Shown piece after piece: positions 55,464 through 64,000 of a DNA stretch of 64,000 bases. Origin of the DNA: Puccinia triticina. Lineage: Eukaryota > Basidiomycota > Pucciniomycetes > Pucciniales > Pucciniaceae. Positions within the stretch are counted from its first letter, which is position 1, and each line of letters starts with the position of its first letter. The stretch spans positions 3,862,001-3,926,000 of the forward strand of contig NC_070575.1 of the NCBI RefSeq assembly GCF_026914185.1, in the 5' to 3' direction. A program made the position numbers and the translations under genes. The notes below the pieces were generated by a model. The model did not search any database. It saw nothing but the letters and a program-made list of their open reading frames with translations, and had not been told where the DNA came from.

Positions 55464-57002
55464 TTAGATTACCTGTTTTCTTCCACAATCTAAGATAGTA
55501 TCTATTGCTTTTCTTATTGTATGTTGATTATACCTTCCATCAGCTTTGAAAACAACATTTTGTTTGAACTTGTGCATATTTCTTCTTGACCAATGTTTGA
55601 ATATGTCTTCAGAAGTGGAAAACCAAAGGGGTAAACCTGTATAAGTTTTTTTTCTACTTTTTTTATCATTTGGATCCATCAAATTTGAAATCTTCAATAG
55701 CCAAAGATCTTCTTCATGTTGATTTGCACCCTTTTGGGTTCTTTGCTCCCAAAAATCTTTCATAAAATTCAAAATATTTTCCACCTCTGTCTTTCTTATG
55801 AGTTCATCTGTTCTACCATTCAGAACTGAGACAAGTCTGATAATGAGGAAAGTTGATATCTTTGTGATGTTTTCAACATAATTCCTGATGCGTGCAACTG
55901 TGGAGTCAGGTTTATGTTCTGTTGTGTCTGCTGTCCATTTATCAAGTTTCTTTTGTAACTTATGCATTTCATCTGAAAAGAGTGGATATTGTTTAAAATC
56001 TATTTGCTGCTCTGCTAGGTGCAAAATTTCTTCTCCAATCTTGAGCCTTCTGTCCCTAGCTTTGATTCTTACGTTGTATTTAGGGGATGCTTCCATCCTT
56101 GGGCTTATTAATTTCATGGGATTCAATGATATGGGAAGCTGTTCAATATGACTTGAGTGCATGAATTCTTGGTCTTCTGCCATATTTCTATCTTCAGGGG
56201 CTTTTCTAGCAATATCAACTTCATCAAAAAGATTAACCAATCCATTTCCTGAAACTCTGGTTTTCTGGCCAAACCACCCATAATCTTTAGCCTGGATTGT
56301 GTCTCCCAATCTCTCTGCTAGTTGGCTACTTTTTTCTTTTAGACTATTGGGATTGAAATCAGATTCTGCCAAGATTCTTGAAATGTCTCCTTGAGGTTGA
56401 GACAATCTCTTCTGGCTTTGCTTGAAAACCTTCTTTCTATTTTGAAATAAATCTTGATTTTCTTCCCATTCAGAGACTGTTTGATGGGACTTCCGTTTGG
56501 AATTAATAAGAAAATCATGTTTGTTGGACATAAATTGACCACTAGAAAGAGGGCTATCATCAAAAATATGACCGTCACTGGAAGGGCTGCTGGCGGAAGT
56601 AGGGCTAGCATTATAAAAAAGGTTGTCAGCAGGAGTGGGGTTGCCTTCAGGAACGGCATCACCACCATAATGCTGGTTGCTGGTAGAATCAAATTCCTGG
56701 GTAGCGGTTGAAGTAGGGTGCTCATTAGCAGTAGGGTCTCCTGTAGGAATGAGTTGACCCCCAGAGGTGAGCATAGTGAGATGGGGCTGCAGTTCCTGTT
56801 CATTGCCAGAGGGATTGAAAACATCATTGGTCAAAACTGGGGGCATTGAGAGATAGTTACATATCTCATGCCAATCTCCTGATAGGATATGATCAAAGTT
56901 AAGAATTCCTGCTTTACCACCAGTTGGATCTGGTGGTATCATCAATGAGCCTTTTTTGATTTGGATAAGTATGAGCCCTGTTAAATTAATGAATGACTTC
57001 AT
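55464..57002 (-). CDS. Hypothetical 512-aa protein, single exon
   Basis: A stop-free 1539-nt frame from ATG 57002. The N-terminus MKSFINLTGLILIQIKK is only weakly hydrophobic, at best a marginal signal peptide. Residues 60-180 are Ser/Thr/Pro/Asn-rich and low-complexity. The rest is charged and probably helical (RIKARDRRLKIGEEILHLAE, DEMHKLQKKLDKW, EVENILNFMKDFWEQR). No Cys pattern, membrane segment or known domain. Codon use is AT-rich like the transposons rather than the GC-rich genes. It could be a rust lineage-specific gene or element cargo; I do not recognise it. The length of the open frame makes it likely real. Confidence 0.5.
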   Translation of the reverse strand: MKSFINLTGLILIQIKKGSLMIPPDPTGGKAGILNFDHILSGDWHEICNYLSMPPVLTNDVFNPSGNEQELQPHLTMLTSGGQLIPTGDPTANEHPTSTATQEFDSTSNQHYGGDAVPEGNPTPADNLFYNASPTSASSPSSDGHIFDDSPLSSGQFMSNKHDFLINSKRKSHQTVSEWEENQDLFQNRKKVFKQSQKRLSQPQGDISRILAESDFNPNSLKEKSSQLAERLGDTIQAKDYGWFGQKTRVSGNGLVNLFDEVDIARKAPEDRNMAEDQEFMHSSHIEQLPISLNPMKLISPRMEASPKYNVRIKARDRRLKIGEEILHLAEQQIDFKQYPLFSDEMHKLQKKLDKWTADTTEHKPDSTVARIRNYVENITKISTFLIIRLVSVLNGRTDELIRKTEVENILNFMKDFWEQRTQKGANQHEEDLWLLKISNLMDPNDKKSRKKTYTGLPLWFSTSEDIFKHWSRRNMHKFKQNVVFKADGRYNQHTIRKAIDTILDCGRKQVI

Positions 57003-57753
57003 TTTGGCTTTGTGCTGTTGAAGTGACTAGAGTAGCGTAAGCAGAGAATGTTCGAGGAAAATGTTAGTGGAAGCAAGATAAAAGTATCCCAAGTTTCAAA
57101 GCAGGTCAAGAATCCTGTATATACCTGGCAATTTCATGAGTCTGGCTAACACAAGAGAGCACAAGTATGTACAAGGTGATGAGGACCCATTCTCCGATGA
57201 GGAATGTGTTTTGTGCAATGATAGACTCTGTACGAGTTCGGAGCATGAGCTGAAAAGGATGTGCCACCCAAACATCGAAGCGAACAATCAAACGTCATCA
57301 CCAAATATTTGATGAGTTTGTGATTTTGTTTTTAAATTTTCTGATTCCAACTTGTAGCAGGTATACGTAGTCGCGGTTCACTCGGTCGGGTCGGTCCTAC
57401 AAGCATCACTTGCCACAAAGTTACAGAGAAGTGAAACTTGCTGGGCGAATCTCAACAATCAGCAATTTACGTGGCGGCAAAAGACGAAGGTGAGTTGTAT
57501 CCCTCCTTCCTACCAACCATTTCCACCTAGCCTTTGCATGTAACTGACAGATCAATAACTTCGTCCGCCTGTCTGGCTCTTTGGTAGGTAGCCCGGATCT
57601 TCATAGTACAATCTCGATTTTTGATCCGGCGGAGTTAGCGATTAAACGCATTCTATCGCATCTGAAGAACTTCTTGGGAACTGAAGCCGATTCGACAAAT
57701 CAATTTCACCTAAAAGAGAAGATTCCGGTTGTATTGGCCGAAACGGTTTCTTG
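57003..57753. other. Intergenic, divergent promoters
   Basis: Lies between the start of the 512-aa ORF (57002, minus) and the CLPTM1 gene start (57754, plus). Possible 5' untranslated exons of CLPTM1 with GTGAGT at about 57490. No other gene seen. Confidence 0.5.
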
Positions 57754-60700
57754 ATGAGTAAACCTAGCGGCGAGGTAGCGGCCAGGCCGGCTGCTCAACC
57801 TGCTCAACAACAAGCCGGATTCTTATCCACCATTCTCAAAAATGCACCCCTCATGCTGTTTGTTATTTTCATTCGTTTAAAGAGACTTGCTGTATTCGGT
57901 CTAGACCTTACTAACCTACCGTGACTCAAATCTAGGCTCGCTTATTTTGCTTCGTCATGGTTAAGCTCAAGTGAGGTTGGATTGCGCCAATCAGGAATTG
58001 GAATACCAGCTACTAAGTTCGTTTTGATCTTTTTGCCAGGCTTTTTAAAACCATCTTCCACCGTCGGTCCAACGACTGCTCAGGATCCGGCCAAAGTAGA
58101 AGCAGAGTATACCACCGTACCAATCTGGCCGATCGGTACACCACTCGTACGTCAATTCATATAACTTCTCTTCTAAATATCTTCTTGTTATCTTCCTGGT
58201 GACCTTGTATCCCCCGCTCAATCTTCCCATACGTATCAGGATATACTTGTCCGATTAAGTACATCTTCGGACATGTATTCTGACGAGAATCCCGACGATC
58301 TACCTCGACACAAATTTTCTGATATCCGATTCGGTGATTGGAATTGGACTCAAATTTGGGAATCTGATTTTAATGTCCCCCAGGTAAACGAACTATGCTC
58401 TGAAAAAGCTGCTCAAATCACTTTCAGGCGTGCAACCGACAATCAAACTAATCTCGTCTCTCATTGGTTTTCTTCCCAGTCAGTCCAGAATAATGGCACT
58501 TTGTGGGCTGTGTTCACCATCTCAAAAAAGGATGCCCAGACCGATCCTAGGAAACCTGGCTACAACCCGTTGGATGTGTACAGGAAACAAAAATGTGAGT
58601 ATTTGTAAACTCTATCTTGCTTCACATCGATCGCTGGGGAAGTTAGATCGCTGGAGAAGTTATGCTGAGAATGAGCACGTTGATGGTTCAAAACGATTCC
58701 TAAACAGTGCTAACCCGATATCTACCTAAACGAAACATTCGCAAAACAAAGAGTCTATTGGGCGGGTCTGACAACACCACCAGCACAGGTAATGATGTAA
58801 AAACATCTGAAGTAAGATACTCTTTGATTGATTGATCGAAGTGGATTGCAATTGACCGTTTGGTCCTCGAACCCCTCCCGAAACCTCATCAGGACGATTC
58901 GACAGCGACACCAATCATATCTTACTATCACCCAAACTTGACCCTCGGAGTAGTTTCCGATTTCAACGTGCTTCCGCTGAACCGGCTGCCACCCGTTGTC
59001 CATGCTCGTGAGCTTTCTTTTTTTTCTATGTTACATACGGGTGGGGGACCCCATGTTATTCGCTGGACTGATTTCCCCGGATAATTCCCAACAGATGTTA
59101 ACGTTCCACCAACGCGCCAGAAGGACCCCATGACAGGCAACTATTATCGCTATCCGGTAGTCTTTCCTAACGATTTCTGGATATTAAAAGATAGCTTGGC
59201 CCCGGTCAATGATACTGTTACGTAAGCTCACTAACCAGCCCATTTTCCCCAGGAATTTCACTCTGAACCGCTGACTTACTTAGACTCTCCACTTTGATGG
59301 ATGTATACAAATTGCCTTCCGCCGAAGAATAGTTCCTTGCATTTGAGAGTTGAGGTTGCACCAATGAGCCACTGGAAGTTCCAGCTGTGTATGTTTTTCT
59401 GTTAGTCTAGCCTTCACAACTCATTGATCTCACTCGTGCAAACTGCTGCTTCCTCCAGTCGCATCTATGACCGTGGCCTTTGATCAGCAAGCTGACAAAG
59501 CAGGGGGTGCCGCCGAAGTACTTCCGCCTTCTCTTTTCATTCAAAGCCCGAGGCGCTGATGAGGTTTATTTTGCCCGTTCTAGTTGGACGAAATCAAGCG
59601 AATGTTTGTCGAGACCGCCTCTTGGCTATTGATTACTACCTTCCTTGTTTCCGCATTACATGCCGTGTGAGTTACAACGTTCCACTTCATTCTTCAGCAC
59701 ATATTTTGCTGATCATGTGTGTCGCGTCTGCATGCGCGGTGTATGTGAGTACAGGTTTGAATTCTTGGCTTTCTCATCAGATGTTTCCCATTGGAGAAAC
59801 AAGAAAGAACTCGTTGGGGTTTCACTGCGAACGATTCTATCTAATATATTTGTTCAGGTTGTGGTCTTACTTTATCTGCTTGATAACAGTGAGGGCACAA
59901 GCTGGATTATTTTATTGTGAGTGAATATCAACCCCTCGGCCATCGCTAATGTTACTGCCTACATTTCTAAAAATTAAACTGAACACACTGTATATCAATC
60001 AGGGGTCAAGGAACTGGTGTTGTTATTGAAGCTTGGAAAATTACCAAGGCTGTAGATATCAATTTTGTCTCTCATGGCCAAGGTAACATCAAATTCTTGC
60101 CTTGGGTCAAAGTGACCGACAAACACGTTCTCACGGAAGATGAAAAGAAGACTCAAGAGTTTGTCCCTACCCACACCTTTGTTTTACCCATAGCAGACTT
60201 CCAATGCTTATTATGCTTTTTGATGTTTCCAGATATGATGCTTTAGCGTTCCGGCAAGTCATGCGCCCAAAATATTTTTTTTGTTCCAAAATGTGCATGT
60301 GAAAGACAAATCATAACTGACGGATTCGGAGTTGCGCCTTCCCTTTTCCTTTTGAACAGCTGGGTGTCGTACGTAACTGTTCCGAGTTTACTTGGATACA
60401 CAATTTACAGCCTCCTTTACCATGAACACCGAGGGTGGTACAGCTTCACAATCAGCACATTATCAAGTTTCGTGTATGCGTTTGGGTTCATCGAGCTTGT
60501 CCCTCAATTAGTAATCAAGTGCGTACCCTCTCTCCTGTATCTCATGCATATCCTTGCTGCATCTATGTGGCATTCTGGCTCATTTCCGGAATCTACATAA
60601 TGTCTTCCTTGGGCGCCCATAGTTACAAACTCAAATCTGTCGCTCATATGCCCATGAAAGTAAGTGATTATGTCGCTGTGGACCAAGTGCGGCAAACTTA

Positions 60701-60927
60701 TGAGAACTTTCTGTCTTCCCCTTTCCCTGAACGTTTCGATAGGCTATGATGTACAAAACTTTGAACACGATCGTCGATGATTTTTTTGCGTTCTGTATAA
60801 AAGTAAGCAGACCATCTCCAGGTCTTGTTCATCCGACGTGGTTTCTTTTATGTATTTCTGCCGCACGCTGCTCATCATCTTTGCCTACACACACACACAC
60901 ACACACTGACACACACACACACACACT

Positions 60928-60991
<64 letters not shown>

Positions 60992-60999
60992 CACACACC

Positions 61000-61031
<32 letters not shown>

Positions 61032-61347
61032 AGATGCCCGTTTTACATCGAGTGGCTTGCTTTAGAGATGATGTTGTGTTTGTGGTCCTACTATATCAGG
61101 TATGTTTTTTTTTTTTTTTTTTCAATCTCGGATCTCCGACATTCACTGAAAGTGCATCAAAACAACTCCGGTTGGGCATATGTTTTTTATCAAGTACTGG
61201 ATTTACAAGGTTGATTATTCTAGAGTCAATGAATTCGGTCAAGCTGGCGCTGAGGACAAAAAATCGCCGTCAAGTGCCTCCGCCTCAGCTCCGTCGTCTT
61301 CGAAGGAAAGCAGTCAGAAAACACTTTCCGAGAAAAAGAATCAATAA
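57754..61347 (+). CDS. CLPTM1: CLPTM1 family multi-pass membrane protein, many short exons
   Basis: A conserved eukaryotic ER/Golgi membrane protein. In animals CLPTM1 holds receptors in the ER and CLPTM1L moves lipid; the fungal role is unknown. ATG 57754 opens [12 protein letters not shown] with a Gln/Ala/Pro stretch and a membrane segment (LMLFVIFI). Recognised exon pieces in order: [200 protein letters not shown]. It ends in a Ser-rich tail with TAA at 61345-61347. Every family landmark is present and no break was noticed, but some small exon edges are unresolved. Codon use is mixed. Confidence 0.5.
60885..61030 (+). repeat. (CA)n-(A)n microsatellite inside a CLPTM1 intron
   Basis: About 110 bp of CA repeat, then about 30 A, ending directly in the acceptor CAG (61031-61033) of the exon ATGCCCGTTTTACATCG. 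It replaces the usual pyrimidine tract. Confidence 0.5.
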
Positions 61348-61414
61348 AACTGGCCCCAATTGTACCCACTCCTGCAGTATACAGTTTTTTTTTTTTGCTA
61401 TTTCCTTTTTTATG

Positions 61415-61541
61415 ATATCTATATATACATTGTTCATGGTCAATCAATTCAGAGATATCTCTATATATATTTTTCATGGTCAATCAATTCAGAGATATCT
61501 ATATATATTTACATTTTTCATGGTCAATCAATTCAGAGTTG
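61415..61541 (+). repeat. Three ~50-nt tandem repeats after the CLPTM1 stop
   Basis: Unit TTCATGGTCAATCAATTCAG then AGATATCTATATATATTT, three times, probably in the 3' untranslated region. Confidence 0.5.
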
Positions 61542-62477
61542 TTTTAAGTGTTGGTATTCAAGGAGAATATTCAAGCAAAATGTTTTGTCCAGTATGTAGT
61601 ATCTGCCAATGACGCGACTAAATCCCCCAGGGCCCGGGGCCCTCATTACTCCGGTGGAGGGGTTGCTTCATGAGACGGCATTGTTTTCGGAACTGATTCA
61701 CCATTATATTACAATGAAGGACACCAAAGCTCACCTGAAGGGCTCAAATGAGGTCACGCCTGCTCATGGTGACAACCAACAGCAACTTGGAGATGAGGAG
61801 ATCAAAACTGTGCGTGCTTGGAAAGCCATTTAAACAGGGAGGTGTAAAAGATCCCCAGGCGACTGGAGATGCTGGAATTTCAACTACTAGGGAAATTACG
61901 GCTGCACCGCAGAAGAGGAGCTGGAAATCCCACAATGTGAAGAAAAAAATGAAAGCATATGGGCTACATTTTCATGACCACAGAACAATGCTTCAAGGGT
62001 TGTGAGCTTGTCTGATCAACTGAATAAAACAACAGTTGTTTTCAACCAAGCACAAAAGAATAGAATGAATAGGAGCTTTAATGTATTCTGATGCGGGCAA
62101 ATGGGGAGAAGTGGCTATCAATGACAATATACAAGACATGACTGAGGATCCAATATAGAGAAAGTAGAGAGACTTTTGGCACCTGGGTTGACTTGGCAGT
62201 TCAGCTATCAAAATTTCATGATGACATGCATCCATCCCTAAGGCTTTCTTTGATCCAAAAACCCATAGGAGGGCTTACCTCTACAATCTACCAATAGACT
62301 ACACCACAGGTTATTGAGGACGGATGCTTGATGCAATGCATTGTGTTGGGTTGGAACTTGTTGTGCACCAAACAGGCCACTAAATTGCGCGGCATATCAG
62401 TGCCAGTGGGATGTGTAATACGCGGCAGACAGCTTGATCTGATGCATTGGCTTGACCGCCAGCTTGAGTAGTCCACC
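61542..62477. other. No supported gene
   Basis: Short frames at 61609-62005 (plus) show no domain. GGGCCCGGGGCCC at 61631 is a strong palindrome. Possibly transposon debris. Confidence 0.5.
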
Positions 62478-62629
62478 ACTGGAGGACTTCCCGCCAATCT
62501 GGAAACCCAGATTTTCCCATATTTTGCAGGGAAATCTAGGCAGATCTAGGATTTGGGACAATCAAGCTTAGATTTCCCCGCAAAATCTGGAAAAATCTGA
62601 GTTGCCAGATTGACGGGAATTCCTCCACT
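62478..62629. repeat. MITE, GGAGGACTTCCCG.CAATCTGG ends (copy 1)
   Basis: Almost wholly palindromic, with AAATCT/AGATTT motifs inside. A second copy lies at 63481-63611. Confidence 0.5.
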
Positions 62630-62828
62630 TAAATGATAAATGTGTGTTCAGATTTGCATTGGCCAAACTGCACTGTTGCAGACAGGTTGGCCCCAACCTG
62701 TCTGCCCTAAGTTTGATAGTGTTGGCCCATGGCTGGTGAGGGATTGGTTGGGCCCTGTTGGCCTGCCTTCCAACTCAGGGGGCAGGCCAACTCAACAAAT
62801 GTGCTACATTGTGTGACCCCACAGTTGA

Positions 62829-63076
62829 AACACAGTTGCACTCCAAGAAAAAGTCAAGCAACTGCAAGCAGTTGACATCCAAGCAAGCTTGTGGTATTAC
62901 ACAAGCCTTTGTCAAGGCTTACTGTTGACCAAGCTTCAATGCAGTCACTGTGCATCATGCACAGTGACCATGCAGAAAAATATTATGTGTGTTTGGGTGG
63001 AGCTAGAACAGCAATTCCACAGCAGTAACCCCCATGTCAACTGCTAGCAGTTGCTTGAATTTTTCTTGCAGTGTTA
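62829..63076. repeat. MITE, CAAGCAACTGC.AGCAGTTG ends
   Basis: The left arm AAGTCAAGCAACTGCAAGCA is inverted at 63030-63076 (TGCTAGCAGTTGCTTGAATT). Non-coding. Confidence 0.5.
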
Positions 63077-63480
63077 GGCATGTTGGGTAACCCACCACAG
63101 CCAACCAAAGCTTGCCCTGACTGGTGGGCCCACATTGGGCCAATCCAGAAAGAAAAAAAGGGTCTTTTGTGCCTCTTTCCATATAAGGAAAAAGGCTACC
63201 TATGTGAGAAATTACAAAAAAACAGAAAGACTTGAAAAATTTGGAAGGTCAGACATGTTGAGGATATTTAAAATAATGAGCACCCCATCAGTTGTCAAGT
63301 TGGGCACATGAACAGCCCCTTGTAGGAAACAAAGGGGTCAGTGTAGCCTAGTTGTGGTAGCACCTGAGCAGGAAAAAAATAGCAGCCGTTGTTACTTGAT
63401 GTTGCCTGATGTCTGGTGACAATTGATTTTTCTTGTTAATGGGGCTGGCATAGTGGGGGGATCAGGCTCCAATGGCAATA

Positions 63481-63611
63481 CTTGGAGGACTTCCAGTCAA
63501 TCTGGGAACTTAGTTTTGTACAGATTTCACAAGGAAATCTGGGCTCAATCATCCCAAATCCTAGATTTGCCTAGAAACTATGGTTTTCCAGATTGACAGG
63601 AAGTCCTCTAC
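63481..63611. repeat. MITE, GGAGGACTTCC ends (copy 2)
   Basis: Inverted ends GGAGGACTTCCAGTCAATCT and AGATTGACAGGAAGTCCTC; diverged from copy 1 in the centre. Confidence 0.5.
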
Positions 63612-63876
63612 TGGTGGTCTTTGGTAGTACCCCAATGAGGGCCAGATTGACATGTAGTGGGAAGAAAAGAGACTGCAATGGCCTTATTTGACAGAGAACA
63701 GCCAAGTTTTTGTGCAACAGTGACGTGGAGGCTTGTCTTGTCCGTGGCATGTGGTGTCAAATTGAGCTGGCAAGTGCAGAGACCTTGGTTTTGCAGCAGC
63801 AAAGCTGCCATGGCCTCTGGTCTTTCTCATAAAATAACTGTGATCAGTTGGTCATGATGCTCAAAATAGTCTAACT

Positions 63877-64000
63877 TAACACAAGCCCCCCCCTAGTCTT
63901 GCTGTGGCTGGCGGCGAGGAAGTTGCTTTGGCTGGGAGGTTTTTAATTTTTGGGAGCTCCTCCTCTAGCCTCTCCATGCAACTGACTCACATGTACAGTG
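63877..64000. repeat. Start of a GGAGGGACTT-family element, cut by the window end
   Basis: Begins CTAACTTAACACAAGCCCCCC and continues with CTTGCTGTGGCTGGCGGC, the reverse of 46840-46889. Confidence 0.5.

Overview
The window looks like a repeat-rich nuclear segment of a basidiomycete, most likely a rust fungus (Pucciniales, Puccinia-like). The reasons are host genes cut by many short GT-AG introns, Ty1/copia, Tnp2/CACTA-like, MULE and hAT relics of types I recall as abundant in rust genomes, and very dense MITEs. No rRNA, tRNA gene or CRISPR array was found. The species assignment is inference.

Host genes are few. An aquaglyceroporin (238-2844, minus, 18 exons), exosome subunit Rrp43 (31764-32900, minus, 6 exons) and a mitochondrial ABC1/ADCK-type kinase (42613-45185, plus, 14 exons) are GC-rich. 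They have almost only G/C third codon positions in the last two, and exons as small as 4-23 nt in the first and last. A CLPTM1-family membrane protein (57754-61347, plus) and a 512-codon orphan ORF (55464-57002, minus) have ordinary, more AT-rich codon use. All splice models here were read by eye; the first, the kinase, Rrp43 and the 39598-41376 gene each close to an exact multiple of three.

The rest is layered mobile DNA. A candidate CACTA-like element (9454-22988) carries a Tnp2-like transposase gene, a divergent accessory gene and a small repeat-protein gene. Its arms hold GACGTC-rich repeats, and a young, intact Ty1/copia element (10695-15960) sits in the last codons of its transposase. 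A second, decayed copia element (24242-31088) sits inside a palindromic MITE, and its 3' LTR was itself hit by a 683-bp TIR element. A TIR-bounded unit at 37788-41968 holds an intact homologue of the CACTA accessory gene. A 4.5-kb MULE with a transposase plus OTU-protease reading frame (47294-51795) has long TIRs and an 8-bp target duplication. A 1.1-kb hAT derivative (53285-54424) keeps a small ORF with the hAT C-terminus.

Three cross-cutting patterns stand out. Inactivating stops in the older elements are mostly TGA where arginine CGA would be expected. Tandem hairpin arrays with a common CGATGACCGG core recur in four places. A TIR-like GGAGGGACTT motif lies in the same orientation just upstream of both GC-rich genes Rrp43 and the ABC1 kinase.
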